A stretch of 64,000 nt of DNA from Blastocladiella emersonii ATCC 22665 (Eukaryota > Blastocladiomycota > Blastocladiomycetes > Blastocladiales > Blastocladiaceae): the NCBI GenBank assembly GCA_025594325.1, contig JANHCV010000010.1, forward strand, positions 1,671,364 to 1,735,363, read 5' to 3'. Shown piece after piece: positions 37,088 through 52,707 of this stretch (positions are counted from its first letter, which is position 1; each line of letters begins with the position of its first letter). Made by a program: the position numbers and the translations under genes. Under the pieces are notes generated by a model. That model ran no database searches. It saw only the letters and a program-made list of their open reading frames with translations, and was not told the DNA's origin.

Positions 37088-40000
37088 CCCATAAATCACA
37101 GTATCGAGCCAACAAAAGATCTGACAATGGAAATATAGTAAACCGGCCGCGGAGAGAATTCTCATGGTACTCAAATGAAACCATACTCAAATCTATGACT
37201 TCCCACATGTCCAGCTGGTTGAGGACCCATAAATCGTAACGTCAAAGCAACAATGTATCTGACCATGGGAATATAGTAAACGAGCCCCGGAGATAATTGT
37301 CATGGTACGCAAACAAAACCATACTCAAGTCTATGCCTTCCCACATGTCCAGCTGGTTGGGGATCCATAAATCCCAGTATCGAACCAACAAGATATCTGA
37401 CCATTGGACTATATGTAACCGATCCCGTAGGTAATTGTCATGATACCCAAACAAAACCATATTCAAATCTTTCACATCCCGCATGTCCAGCTAGCCAGGG
37501 ACCCATAAATCACAGTATCCAACCAACAAAGTATCTGACCAAAGAAAGATCATAAACCAGCCACGCAGATAATTGTCATGGTATTCAAACAAAACCATAC
37601 TCAAATCTTCGAATACCCGATGTCCAGGTGGGCAAGGGCCTATACATCACAGTGTTGAACCAACAAAGTATCTGACGATCGGGATGTATCAAACCGGCCA
37701 TGCTGATAATTGTCATGGTACTCAAACATAATCATAGTCAAGTCTTCGAATATCCTCACGTCCACGTGGGCAAGGACCCAAAGCGCCAGGTATCCAAATC
37801 TACCCCGTTGTGCACACTCTCCATTATCCAAGTCTGTCATCCTACAATTTTGGAACCCGTCGGCAAAGCTCACGGTCCAATCAACGAACAACAGCCAACC
37901 TGCCAACCTGGCTACCTACCTGCCTACCTGCCTAGCTGGCTATCTGCCTACCTGCAAACCTGCCAACCTGCCCTACCTGCTAACCAAACACACACACCGC
38001 CTCGCAAGTCCTTGTGGGCCCGCGCTCTCTGGTTGCCGTCCCAGCCAACAAAGGAATGAATGATGAGCCCTGGCAGCCTGGCAGCCTGCCACACTGACAG
38101 CCTGGCAGCCTGCCACACTGACAGCCTGACAGCGCCCACCCAGTAGTTATTAGCTACCTCGTATGTCGTCTGAGAGGGGTTCAGCAGTCAATATACGACT
38201 GGTCTCCTCCTGGCTGGCAGCTCTGCTGTCCACTCCAAGTCCTGCATGATGATGGGCCAAGGAGGGTTACGAGCAGCTCCTCTGTCTATCCGCGTGAAAC
38301 CACTCACCCGCTGACGGATGTACACCACGCACCGTGCAGCGCGCACAGCGCACAGCGCCCAACGCACCACGCGCTGCGCACACGGCGCAAACGGCCACCC
38401 TGGTGACACGCACACTCGCATGAACGGCAGGCATGCAAGGCGTCCTGAACTCAACGATGATATATCGTCTAGGTCTGCTCGCTCCAACGGGTGCGCCTGC
38501 CTGCCCTCCCTGTGCCATGGATTGATTGATTCATGTCCAGTGCTGCCCCCATGCTTGCTTTCATGGCCGCGGGGTCCGTCAGGACGCCTTGCAATGGGTG
38601 CGCCAACCCCTGTTGCCAGCCATGTGGCAAGAAACACCACAGCACCTGCGTCGCCCTGGCCACCGTACCTTGCAAACAGCGTAGCAGCCGTACTGCTTCA
38701 GAGGGCTGCAGAGGGCTGGCTGCGGAGGGCTGAGGCGGCAGGGCTCCTCCTGCAGGAGACAGTACTGGGGCCAAGGAGTTAGTGCTAGGGACTACTAACT
38801 GAATGGTGAATGACCCACACACCACATGCTCCTGGCAGGAGTGCGTGTGGGCGCGTGGGCCTGTGTCCGTGCGTGCCTGGATTAGTCCTCCATCACAAGT
38901 GACCAAGGTGACCAAGGTGACCAAGGTGACCAAGGTGACCAAGGTGACATGCAAGCACCAAGTTAGAGCGGCGGGGCAGCCATGGAAAGAAGGGCACAGG
39001 TACAAACTACCGTACCCTGGCCGCGGCCACTAGTCGCAGAACAGCCCTGCATGGCTCAGGACGCGGCGGGCGTTGGAGACAGGGTAGGTAGGTAGGTAGC
39101 AGCAGCAGCAGCAAGGAGCAGGACCTGGCTGGCAAACAACACAAGTGAAGGCGTGCGTGATGGAGTGAGAGAGTGTTGAATGAATGGATGGGTGGATGCG
39201 ATGCAGACCAGCATACGTGTCGTGCGTCGTCCGGATTGGTCGGCGACCACCCGCCAATCCTGCGGCATGGCTGTGGGGGCGGCAGTGGTGGTAGTGGAGC
39301 TAGAGTGGTGTCGTGGGGCTGGTGGGGTCCCCTCTCCTTCCTGTCTCGCCTAGGTGGGTGGGCGGACGTAGCGCGCATGCGGGCGGGCAAGGTAGGAACG
39401 TTGTTCAAGCAATGGATCATGTACTTTATGGCATGTGATCTGCAAGACAGGGAGGGGGAGCGACTGTGTCTAATTTTGACCGAGGGACCTTGCTGCAGCC
39501 AACGTCTGGCCCAATCCGACCCTCCACAAATCGCAACATGCACGAAACAAATTAGCTGACGTTTGGGATGTACCAAACCAGCCACGTAGATAATTTTCAT
39601 GGTACTCAAACAAGACCATACTCAAATCTTTGACTTCCTGCATGTCCAGCTAGCCAGGCTTCTGTAAATCACATTAATGACGCAACAAAATATCTGGCCA
39701 TAAGAATATTGTAAACCAGCCACTCTGGCAATTGTCATGGCACTCAAACAAAACCATATTCAAATCTTCGACTTCCCGCATGCCCATGTGGGCAAGGACC
39801 TATAAATCACAGTATCGAACCAACAAAATATCTGACCATAGAAACATAGTATACCAGCCACGAGGACAATTGTCATGGTACTCAAACAAAACCATATTCA
39901 AATCTTTGACTATTCACATGTCTAGCTGGTTGGCGACCCATAAATCGTAACATTGGAGCAACAAAATATCTGACCACGGAAATACAGTAAACAAGCCCCG

Positions 40001-40211
40001 GAGATAATTGTCATGGTTCTCAAACAAAACCATATTCAGATCTTTGAATACCCCATGTCCAGGTGGTTGGGGGCCCAGAAATCGTAACATCGAACCAACA
40101 AAATATTTGACCATAGAAATATACTAAACCAGCCACGTACGTAATTGTCGCGTTACTTAAACAAAACCATACTCAAAACTTTGACTTCCCGCATGTTCAC
40201 CTAGCCAGGTA
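37088..40211 (+). repeat. array copy 11
   Basis: A at 38764, ACTAGT state, full length. No private variant noticed. Confidence 0.97.
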
Positions 40212-43200
40212 CCCATAAATCACAGTATCGAGCCAACAAAAGATCTGACAATGGAAATATAGTAAACCGGCCGCGGAGAGAATTCTCATGGTACTCAAAT
40301 GAAACCATACTCAAATCTATGACTTCCCACATGTCCAGCTGGTTGAGGACCCATAAATCGTAACGTCAAAGCAACAATGTATCTGACCATGGGAATATAG
40401 TAAACGAGCCCCGGAGATAATTGTCATGGTACGCAAACAAAACCATACTCAAGTCTATGCCTTCCCACATGTCCAGCTGGTTGGGGATCCATAAATCCCA
40501 GTATCGAACCAACAAGATATCTGACCATTGGACTATATGTAACCGATCCCGTAGGTAATTGTCATGATACCCAAACAAAACCATATTCAAATCTTTCACA
40601 TCCCGCATGTCCAGCTAGCCAGGGACCCATAAATCACAGTATCCAACCAACAAAGTATCTGACCAAAGAAAGATCATAAACCAGCCACGCAGATAATTGT
40701 CATGGTATTCAAACAAAACCATACTCAAATCTTCGAATACCCGATGTCCAGGTGGGCAAGGGCCTATACATCACAGTGTTGAACCAACAAAGTATCTGAC
40801 GATCGGGATGTATCAAACCGGCCATGCTGATAATTGTCATGGTACTCAAACATAATCATAGTCAAGTCTTCGAATATCCTCACGTCCACGTGGGCAAGGA
40901 CCCAAAGCGCCAGGTATCCAAATCTACCCCGTTGTGCACACTCTCCATTATCCAAGTCTGTCATCCTACAATTTTGGAACCCGTCGGCAAAGCTCACGGT
41001 CCAATCAACGAACAACAGCCAACCTGCCAACCTGGCTACCTACCTGCCTACCTGCCTAGCTGGCTATCTGCCTACCTGCAAACCTGCCAACCTGCCCTAC
41101 CTGCTAACCAAACACACACACCGCCTCGCAAGTCCTTGTGGGCCCGCGCTCTCTGGTTGCCGTCCCAGCCAACAAAGGAATGAATGATGAGCCCTGGCAG
41201 CCTGGCAGCCTGCCACACTGACAGCCTGGCAGCCTGCCACACTGACAGCCTGACAGCGCCCACCCAGTAGTTATTAGCTACCTCGTATGTCGTCTGAGAG
41301 GGGTTCAGCAGTCAATATACGACTGGTCTCCTCCTGGCTGGCAGCTCTGCTGTCCACTCCAAGTCCTGCATGATGATGGGCCAAGGAGGGTTACGAGCAG
41401 CTCCTCTGTCTATCCGCGTGAAACCACTCACCCGCTGACGGATGTACACCACGCACCGTGCAGCGCGCACAGCGCACAGCGCCCAACGCACCACGCGCTG
41501 CGCACACGGCGCAAACGGCCACCCTGGTGACACGCACACTCGCATGAACGGCAGGCATGCAAGGCGTCCTGAACTCAACGATGATATATCGTCTAGGTCT
41601 GCTCGCTCCAACGGGTGCGCCTGCCTGCCCTCCCTGTGCCATGGATTGATTGATTCATGTCCAGTGCTGCCCCCATGCTTGCTTTCATGGCCGCGGGGTC
41701 CGTCAGGACGCCTTGCAATGGGTGCGCCAACCCCTGTTGCCAGCCATGTGGCAAGAAACACCACAGCACCTGCGTCGCCCTGGCCACCGTACCTTGCAAA
41801 CAGCGTAGCAGCCGTACTGCTTCAGAGGGCTGCAGAGGGCTGGCTGCGGAGGGCTGAGGCGGCAGGGCTCCTCCTGCAGGAGACAGTACTGGGGCCAAGG
41901 AGTTAGTGCTAGGGACTACTAACTGAATGGTGAATGACCCACACACCACATGCTCCTGGCAGGAGTGCGTGTGGGCGCGTGGGCCTGTGTCCGTGCGTGC
42001 CTGGATTAGTCCTCCATCACAAGTGACCAAGGTGACCAAGGTGACCAAGGTGACCAAGGTGACCAAGGTGACATGCAAGCACCAAGTTAGAGCGGCGGGG
42101 CAGCCATGGAAAGAAGGGCACAGGTACAAACTACCGTACCCTGGCCGCGGCCACTAGTCGCAGAACAGCCCTGCATGGCTCAGGACGCGGCGGGCGTTGG
42201 AGACAGGGTAGGTAGGTAGGTAGCAGCAGCAGCAGCAAGGAGCAGGACCTGGCTGGCAAACAACACAAGTGAAGGCGTGCGTGATGGAGTGAGAGAGTGT
42301 TGAATGAATGGATGGGTGGATGCGATGCAGACCAGCATACGTGTCGTGCGTCGTCCGGATTGGTCGGCGACCACCCGCCAATCCTGCGGCATGGCTGTGG
42401 GGGCGGCAGTGGTGGTAGTGGAGCTAGAGTGGTGTCGTGGGGCTGGTGGGGTCCCCTCTCCTTCCTGTCTCGCCTAGGTGGGTGGGCGGACGTAGCGCGC
42501 ATGCGGGCGGGCAAGGTAGGAACGTTGTTCAAGCAATGGATCATGTACTTTATGGCATGTGATCTGCAAGACAGGGAGGGGGAGCGACTGTGTCTAATTT
42601 TGACCGAGGGACCTTGCTGCAGCCAACGTCTGGCCCAATCCGACCCTCCACAAATCGCAACATGCACGAAACAAATTAGCTGACGTTTGGGATGTACCAA
42701 ACCAGCCACGTAGATAATTTTCATGGTACTCAAACAAGACCATACTCAAATCTTTGACTTCCTGCATGTCCAGCTAGCCAGGCTTCTGTAAATCACATTA
42801 ATGACGCAACAAAATATCTGGCCATAAGAATATTGTAAACCAGCCACTCTGGCAATTGTCATGGCACTCAAACAAAACCATATTCAAATCTTCGACTTCC
42901 CGCATGCCCATGTGGGCAAGGACCTATAAATCACAGTATCGAACCAACAAAATATCTGACCATAGAAACATAGTATACCAGCCACGAGGACAATTGTCAT
43001 GGTACTCAAACAAAACCATATTCAAATCTTTGACTATTCACATGTCTAGCTGGTTGGCGACCCATAAATCGTAACATTGGAGCAACAAAATATCTGACCA
43101 CGGAAATACAGTAAACAAGCCCCGGAGATAATTGTCATGGTTCTCAAACAAAACCATATTCAGATCTTTGAATACCCCATGTCCAGGTGGTTGGGGGCCC

Positions 43201-43335
43201 AGAAATCGTAACATCGAACCAACAAAATATTTGACCATAGAAATATACTAAACCAGCCACGTACGTAATTGTCGCGTTACTTAAACAAAACCATACTCAA
43301 AACTTTGACTTCCCGCATGTTCACCTAGCCAGGTA
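40212..43335 (+). repeat. array copy 12
   Basis: A at 41888. No difference from copy 11 noticed. Confidence 0.97.
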
Positions 43336-46300
43336 CCCATAAATCACAGTATCGAGCCAACAAAAGATCTGACAATGGAAATATAGTAAACCGGCCGCGG
43401 AGAGAATTCTCATGGTACTCAAATGAAACCATACTCAAATCTATGACTTCCCACATGTCCAGCTGGTTGAGGACCCATAAATCGTAACGTCAAAGCAACA
43501 ATGTATCTGACCATGGGAATATAGTAAACGAGCCCCGGAGATAATTGTCATGGTACGCAAACAAAACCATACTCAAGTCTATGCCTTCCCACATGTCCAG
43601 CTGGTTGGGGATCCATAAATCCCAGTATCGAACCAACAAGATATCTGACCATTGGACTATATGTAACCGATCCCGTAGGTAATTGTCATGATACCCAAAC
43701 AAAACCATATTCAAATCTTTCACATCCCGCATGTCCAGCTAGCCAGGGACCCATAAATCACAGTATCCAACCAACAAAGTATCTGACCAAAGAAAGATCA
43801 TAAACCAGCCACGCAGATAATTGTCATGGTATTCAAACAAAACCATACTCAAATCTTCGAATACCCGATGTCCAGGTGGGCAAGGGCCTATACATCACAG
43901 TGTTGAACCAACAAAGTATCTGACGATCGGGATGTATCAAACCGGCCATGCTGATAATTGTCATGGTACTCAAACATAATCATAGTCAAGTCTTCGAATA
44001 TCCTCACGTCCACGTGGGCAAGGACCCAAAGCGCCAGGTATCCAAATCTACCCCGTTGTGCACACTCTCCATTATCCAAGTCTGTCATCCTACAATTTTG
44101 GAACCCGTCGGCAAAGCTCACGGTCCAATCAACGAACAACAGCCAACCTGCCAACCTGGCTACCTACCTGCCTACCTGCCTAGCTGGCTATCTGCCTACC
44201 TGCAAACCTGCCAACCTGCCCTACCTGCTAACCAAACACACACACCGCCTCGCAAGTCCTTGTGGGCCCGCGCTCTCTGGTTGCCGTCCCAGCCAACAAA
44301 GGAATGAATGATGAGCCCTGGCAGCCTGGCAGCCTGCCACACTGACAGCCTGGCAGCCTGCCACACTGACAGCCTGACAGCGCCCACCCAGTAGTTATTA
44401 GCTACCTCGTATGTCGTCTGAGAGGGGTTCAGCAGTCAATATACGACTGGTCTCCTCCTGGCTGGCAGCTCTGCTGTCCACTCCAAGTCCTGCATGATGA
44501 TGGGCCAAGGAGGGTTACGAGCAGCTCCTCTGTCTATCCGCGTGAAACCACTCACCCGCTGACGGATGTACACCACGCACCGTGCAGCGCGCACAGCGCA
44601 CAGCGCCCAACGCACCACGCGCTGCGCACACGGCGCAAACGGCCACCCTGGTGACACGCACACTCGCATGAACGGCAGGCATGCAAGGCGTCCTGAACTC
44701 AACGATGATATATCGTCTAGGTCTGCTCGCTCCAACGGGTGCGCCTGCCTGCCCTCCCTGTGCCATGGATTGATTGATTCATGTCCAGTGCTGCCCCCAT
44801 GCTTGCTTTCATGGCCGCGGGGTCCGTCAGGACGCCTTGCAATGGGTGCGCCAACCCCTGTTGCCAGCCATGTGGCAAGAAACACCACAGCACCTGCGTC
44901 GCCCTGGCCACCGTACCTTGCAAACAGCGTAGCAGCCGTACTGCTTCAGAGGGCTGCAGAGGGCTGGCTGCGGAGGGCTGAGGCGGCAGGGCTCCTCCTG
45001 CAGGAGACAGTACTGGGGCCAAGGAGTTAGTGCTAGGGACTACTAACTGAATGGTGAATGACCCACACACCACATGCTCCTGGCAGGAGTGCGTGTGGGC
45101 GCGTGGGCCTGTGTCCGTGCGTGCCTGGATTAGTCCTCCATCACAAGTGACCAAGGTGACCAAGGTGACCAAGGTGACCAAGGTGACCAAGGTGACATGC
45201 AAGCACCAAGTTAGAGCGGCGGGGCAGCCATGGAAAGAAGGGCACAGGTACAAACTACCGTACCCTGGCCGCGGCCACTAGTCGCAGAACAGCCCTGCAT
45301 GGCTCAGGACGCGGCGGGCGTTGGAGACAGGGTAGGTAGGTAGGTAGCAGCAGCAGCAGCAAGGAGCAGGACCTGGCTGGCAAACAACACAAGTGAAGGC
45401 GTGCGTGATGGAGTGAGAGAGTGTTGAATGAATGGATGGGTGGATGCGATGCAGACCAGCATACGTGTCGTGCGTCGTCCGGATTGGTCGGCGACCACCC
45501 GCCAATCCTGCGGCATGGCTGTGGGGGCGGCAGTGGTGGTAGTGGAGCTAGAGTGGTGTCGTGGGGCTGGTGGGGTCCCCTCTCCTTCCTGTCTCGCCTA
45601 GGTGGGTGGGCGGACGTAGCGCGCATGCGGGCGGGCAAGGTAGGAACGTTGTTCAAGCAATGGATCATGTACTTTATGGCATGTGATCTGCAAGACAGGG
45701 AGGGGGAGCGACTGTGTCTAATTTTGACCGAGGGACCTTGCTGCAGCCAACGTCTGGCCCAATCCGACCCTCCACAAATCGCAACATGCACGAAACAAAT
45801 TAGCTGACGTTTGGGATGTACCAAACCAGCCACGTAGATAATTTTCATGGTACTCAAACAAGACCATACTCAAATCTTTGACTTCCTGCATGTCCAGCTA
45901 GCCAGGCTTCTGTAAATCACATTAATGACGCAACAAAATATCTGGCCATAAGAATATTGTAAACCAGCCACTCTGGCAATTGTCATGGCACTCAAACAAA
46001 ACCATATTCAAATCTTCGACTTCCCGCATGCCCATGTGGGCAAGGACCTATAAATCACAGTATCGAACCAACAAAATATCTGACCATAGAAACATAGTAT
46101 ACCAGCCACGAGGACAATTGTCATGGTACTCAAACAAAACCATATTCAAATCTTTGACTATTCACATGTCTAGCTGGTTGGCGACCCATAAATCGTAACA
46201 TTGGAGCAACAAAATATCTGACCACGGAAATACAGTAAACAAGCCCCGGAGATAATTGTCATGGTTCTCAAACAAAACCATATTCAGATCTTTGAATACC

Positions 46301-46459
46301 CCATGTCCAGGTGGTTGGGGGCCCAGAAATCGTAACATCGAACCAACAAAATATTTGACCATAGAAATATACTAAACCAGCCACGTACGTAATTGTCGCG
46401 TTACTTAAACAAAACCATACTCAAAACTTTGACTTCCCGCATGTTCACCTAGCCAGGTA
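43336..46459 (+). repeat. array copy 13
   Basis: A at 45012. No difference from copies 11 and 12 noticed. Confidence 0.97.
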
Positions 46460-49400
46460 CCCATAAATCACAGTATCGAGCCAACAAAAGATCTGACAAT
46501 GGAAATATAGTAAACCGGCCGCGGAGAGAATTCTCATGGTACTCAAATGAAACCATACTCAAATCTATGACTTCCCACATGTCCAGCTGGTTGAGGACCC
46601 ATAAATCGTAACGTCAAAGCAACAATGTATCTGACCATGGGAATATAGTAAACGAGCCCCGGAGATAATTGTCATGGTACGCAAACAAAACCATACTCAA
46701 GTCTATGCCTTCCCACATGTCCAGCTGGTTGGGGATCCATAAATCCCAGTATCGAACCAACAAGATATCTGACCATTGGACTATATGTAACCGATCCCGT
46801 AGGTAATTGTCATGATACCCAAACAAAACCATATTCAAATCTTTCACATCCCGCATGTCCAGCTAGCCAGGGACCCATAAATCACAGTATCCAACCAACA
46901 AAGTATCTGACCAAAGAAAGATCATAAACCAGCCACGCAGATAATTGTCATGGTATTCAAACAAAACCATACTCAAATCTTCGAATACCCGATGTCCAGG
47001 TGGGCAAGGGCCTATACATCACAGTGTTGAACCAACAAAGTATCTGACGATCGGGATGTATCAAACCGGCCATGCTGATAATTGTCATGGTACTCAAACA
47101 TAATCATAGTCAAGTCTTCGAATATCCTCACGTCCACGTGGGCAAGGACCCAAAGCGCCAGGTATCCAAATCTACCCCGTTGTGCACACTCTCCATTATC
47201 CAAGTCTGTCATCCTACAATTTTGGAACCCGTCGGCAAAGCTCACGGTCCAATCAACGAACAACAGCCAACCTGCCAACCTGGCTACCTACCTGCCTACC
47301 TGCCTAGCTGGCTATCTGCCTACCTGCAAACCTGCCAACCTGCCCTACCTGCTAACCAAACACACACACCGCCTCGCAAGTCCTTGTGGGCCCGCGCTCT
47401 CTGGTTGCCGTCCCAGCCAACAAAGGAATGAATGATGAGCCCTGGCAGCCTGGCAGCCTGCCACACTGACAGCCTGGCAGCCTGCCACACTGACAGCCTG
47501 ACAGCGCCCACCCAGTAGTTATTAGCTACCTCGTATGTCGTCTGAGAGGGGTTCAGCAGTCAATATACGACTGGTCTCCTCCTGGCTGGCAGCTCTGCTG
47601 TCCACTCCAAGTCCTGCATGATGATGGGCCAAGGAGGGTTACGAGCAGCTCCTCTGTCTATCCGCGTGAAACCACTCACCCGCTGACGGATGTACACCAC
47701 GCACCGTGCAGCGCGCACAGCGCACAGCGCCCAACGCACCACGCGCTGCGCACACGGCGCAAACGGCCACCCTGGTGACACGCACACTCGCATGAACGGC
47801 AGGCATGCAAGGCGTCCTGAACTCAACGATGATATATCGTCTAGGTCTGCTCGCTCCAACGGGTGCGCCTGCCTGCCCTCCCTGTGCCATGGATTGATTG
47901 ATTCATGTCCAGTGCTGCCCCCATGCTTGCTTTCATGGCCGCGGGGTCCGTCAGGACGCCTTGCAATGGGTGCGCCAACCCCTGTTGCCAGCCATGTGGC
48001 AAGAAACACCACAGCACCTGCGTCGCCCTGGCCACCGTACCTTGCAAACAGCGTAGCAGCCGTACTGCTTCAGAGGGCTGCAGAGGGCTGGCTGCGGAGG
48101 GCTGAGGCGGCAGGGCTCCTCCTGCAGGAGACAGTACTGGGGCCAAGGAGTTAGTGCTAGGGACTACTAACTGAATGGTGAATGACCCACACACCACATG
48201 CTCCTGGCAGGAGTGCGTGTGGGCGCGTGGGCCTGTGTCCGTGCGTGCCTGGATTAGTCCTCCATCACAAGTGACCAAGGTGACCAAGGTGACCAAGGTG
48301 ACCAAGGTGACCAAGGTGACATGCAAGCACCAAGTTAGAGCGGCGGGGCAGCCATGGAAAGAAGGGCACAGGTACAAACTACCGTACCCTGGCCGCGGCC
48401 ACTAGTCGCAGAACAGCCCTGCATGGCTCAGGACGCGGCGGGCGTTGGAGACAGGGTAGGTAGGTAGGTAGCAGCAGCAGCAGCAAGGAGCAGGACCTGG
48501 CTGGCAAACAACACAAGTGAAGGCGTGCGTGATGGAGTGAGAGAGTGTTGAATGAATGGATGGGTGGATGCGATGCAGACCAGCATACGTGTCGTGCGTC
48601 GTCCGGATTGGTCGGCGACCACCCGCCAATCCTGCGGCATGGCTGTGGGGGCGGCAGTGGTGGTAGTGGAGCTAGAGTGGTGTCGTGGGGCTGGTGGGGT
48701 CCCCTCTCCTTCCTGTCTCGCCTAGGTGGGTGGGCGGACGTAGCGCGCATGCGGGCGGGCAAGGTAGGAACGTTGTTCAAGCAATGGATCATGTACTTTA
48801 TGGCATGTGATCTGCAAGACAGGGAGGGGGAGCGACTGTGTCTAATTTTGACCGAGGGACCTTGCTGCAGCCAACGTCTGGCCCAATCCGACCCTCCACA
48901 AATCGCAACATGCACGAAACAAATTAGCTGACGTTTGGGATGTACCAAACCAGCCACGTAGATAATTTTCATGGTACTCAAACAAGACCATACTCAAATC
49001 TTTGACTTCCTGCATGTCCAGCTAGCCAGGCTTCTGTAAATCACATTAATGACGCAACAAAATATCTGGCCATAAGAATATTGTAAACCAGCCACTCTGG
49101 CAATTGTCATGGCACTCAAACAAAACCATATTCAAATCTTCGACTTCCCGCATGCCCATGTGGGCAAGGACCTATAAATCACAGTATCGAACCAACAAAA
49201 TATCTGACCATAGAAACATAGTATACCAGCCACGAGGACAATTGTCATGGTACTCAAACAAAACCATATTCAAATCTTTGACTATTCACATGTCTAGCTG
49301 GTTGGCGACCCATAAATCGTAACATTGGAGCAACAAAATATCTGACCACGGAAATACAGTAAACAAGCCCCGGAGATAATTGTCATGGTTCTCAAACAAA

Positions 49401-49583
49401 ACCATATTCAGATCTTTGAATACCCCATGTCCAGGTGGTTGGGGGCCCAGAAATCGTAACATCGAACCAACAAAATATTTGACCATAGAAATATACTAAA
49501 CCAGCCACGTACGTAATTGTCGCGTTACTTAAACAAAACCATACTCAAAACTTTGACTTCCCGCATGTTCACCTAGCCAGGTA
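46460..49583 (+). repeat. array copy 14
   Basis: A at 48136, the last of the run of copies 10-14 with this state. Confidence 0.97.
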
Positions 49584-52500
49584 CCCATAAATCACAGTAT
49601 CGAGCCAACAAAAGATCTGACAATGGAAATATAGTAAACCGGCCGCGGAGAGAATTCTCATGGTACTCAAATGAAACCATACTCAAATCTATGACTTCCC
49701 ACATGTCCAGCTGGTTGAGGACCCATAAATCGTAACGTCAAAGCAACAATGTATCTGACCATGGGAATATAGTAAACGAGCCCCGGAGATAATTGTCATG
49801 GTACGCAAACAAAACCATACTCAAGTCTATGCCTTCCCACATGTCCAGCTGGTTGGGGATCCATAAATCCCAGTATCGAACCAACAAGATATCTGACCAT
49901 TGGACTATATGTAACCGATCCCGTAGGTAATTGTCATGATACCCAAACAAAACCATATTCAAATCTTTCACATCCCGCATGTCCAGCTAGCCAGGGACCC
50001 ATAAATCACAGTATCCAACCAACAAAGTATCTGACCAAAGAAAGATCATAAACCAGCCACGCAGATAATTGTCATGGTATTCAAACAAAACCATACTCAA
50101 ATCTTCGAATACCCGATGTCCAGGTGGGCAAGGGCCTATACATCACAGTGTTGAACCAACAAAGTATCTGACGATCGGGATGTATCAAACCGGCCATGCT
50201 GATAATTGTCATGGTACTCAAACATAATCATAGTCAAGTCTTCGAATATCCTCACGTCCACGTGGGCAAGGACCCAAAGCGCCAGGTATCCAAATCTACC
50301 CCGTTGTGCACACTCTCCATTATCCAAGTCTGTCATCCTACAATTTTGGAACCCGTCGGCAAAGCTCACGGTCCAATCAACGAACAACAGCCAACCTGCC
50401 AACCTGGCTACCTACCTGCCTACCTGCCTAGCTGGCTATCTGCCTACCTGCAAACCTGCCAACCTGCCCTACCTGCTAACCAAACACACACACCGCCTCG
50501 CAAGTCCTTGTGGGCCCGCGCTCTCTGGTTGCCGTCCCAGCCAACAAAGGAATGAATGATGAGCCCTGGCAGCCTGGCAGCCTGCCACACTGACAGCCTG
50601 GCAGCCTGCCACACTGACAGCCTGACAGCGCCCACCCAGTAGTTATTAGCTACCTCGTATGTCGTCTGAGAGGGGTTCAGCAGTCAATATACGACTGGTC
50701 TCCTCCTGGCTGGCAGCTCTGCTGTCCACTCCAAGTCCTGCATGATGATGGGCCAAGGAGGGTTACGAGCAGCTCCTCTGTCTATCCGCGTGAAACCACT
50801 CACCCGCTGACGGATGTACACCACGCACCGTGCAGCGCGCACAGCGCACAGCGCCCAACGCACCACGCGCTGCGCACACGGCGCAAACGGCCACCCTGGT
50901 GACACGCACACTCGCATGAACGGCAGGCATGCAAGGCGTCCTGAACTCAACGATGATATATCGTCTAGGTCTGCTCGCTCCAACGGGTGCGCCTGCCTGC
51001 CCTCCCTGTGCCATGGATTGATTGATTCATGTCCAGTGCTGCCCCCATGCTTGCTTTCATGGCCGCGGGGTCCGTCAGGACGCCTTGCAATGGGTGCGCC
51101 AACCCCTGTTGCCAGCCATGTGGCAAGAAACACCACAGCACCTGCGTCGCCCTGGCCACCGTACCTTGCAAACAGCGTAGCAGCCGTACTGCTTCAGAGG
51201 GCTGCAGAGGGCTGGCTGCGGAGGGCTGAGGCGGCAGGGCTCCTCCTGCAGGAGACAGTGCTGGGGCCAAGGAGTTAGTGCTAGGGACTACTAACTGAAT
51301 GGTGAATGACCCACACACCACATGCTCCTGGCAGGAGTGCGTGTGGGCGCGTGGGCCTGTGTCCGTGCGTGCCTGGATTAGTCCTCCATCACAAGTGACC
51401 AAGGTGACCAAGGTGACCAAGGTGACCAAGGTGACCAAGGTGACATGCAAGCACCAAGTTAGAGCGGCGGGGCAGCCATGGAAAGAAGGGCACAGGTACA
51501 AACTACCGTACCCTGGCCGCGGCCACTAGTCGCAGAACAGCCCTGCATGGCTCAGGACGCGGCGGGCGTTGGAGACAGGGTAGGTAGGTAGGTAGCAGCA
51601 GCAGCAGCAAGGAGCAGGACCTGGCTGGCAAACAACACAAGTGAAGGCGTGCGTGATGGAGTGAGAGAGTGTTGAATGAATGGATGGGTGGATGCGATGC
51701 AGACCAGCATACGTGTCGTGCGTCGTCCGGATTGGTCGGCGACCACCCGCCAATCCTGCGGCATGGCTGTGGGGGCGGCAGTGGTGGTAGTGGAGCTAGA
51801 GTGGTGTCGTGGGGCTGGTGGGGTCCCCTCTCCTTCCTGTCTCGCCTAGGTGGGTGGGCGGACGTAGCGCGCATGCGGGCGGGCAAGGTAGGAACGTTGT
51901 TCAAGCAATGGATCATGTACTTTATGGCATGTGATCTGCAAGACAGGGAGGGGGAGCGACTGTGTCTAATTTTGACCGAGGGACCTTGCTGCAGCCAACG
52001 TCTGGCCCAATCCGACCCTCCACAAATCGCAACATGCACGAAACAAATTAGCTGACGTTTGGGATGTACCAAACCAGCCACGTAGATAATTTTCATGGTA
52101 CTCAAACAAGACCATACTCAAATCTTTGACTTCCTGCATGTCCAGCTAGCCAGGCTTCTGTAAATCACATTAATGACGCAACAAAATATCTGGCCATAAG
52201 AATATTGTAAACCAGCCACTCTGGCAATTGTCATGGCACTCAAACAAAACCATATTCAAATCTTCGACTTCCCGCATGCCCATGTGGGCAAGGACCTATA
52301 AATCACAGTATCGAACCAACAAAATATCTGACCATAGAAACATAGTATACCAGCCACGAGGACAATTGTCATGGTACTCAAACAAAACCATATTCAAATC
52401 TTTGACTATTCACATGTCTAGCTGGTTGGCGACCCATAAATCGTAACATTGGAGCAACAAAATATCTGACCACGGAAATACAGTAAACAAGCCCCGGAGA

Positions 52501-52707
52501 TAATTGTCATGGTTCTCAAACAAAACCATATTCAGATCTTTGAATACCCCATGTCCAGGTGGTTGGGGGCCCAGAAATCGTAACATCGAACCAACAAAAT
52601 ATTTGACCATAGAAATATACTAAACCAGCCACGTACGTAATTGTCGCGTTACTTAAACAAAACCATACTCAAAACTTTGACTTCCCGCATGTTCACCTAG
52701 CCAGGTA
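49584..52707 (+). repeat. array copy 15
   Basis: Reverts to G at 51260, as in copies 5-7 and 9. Confidence 0.97.
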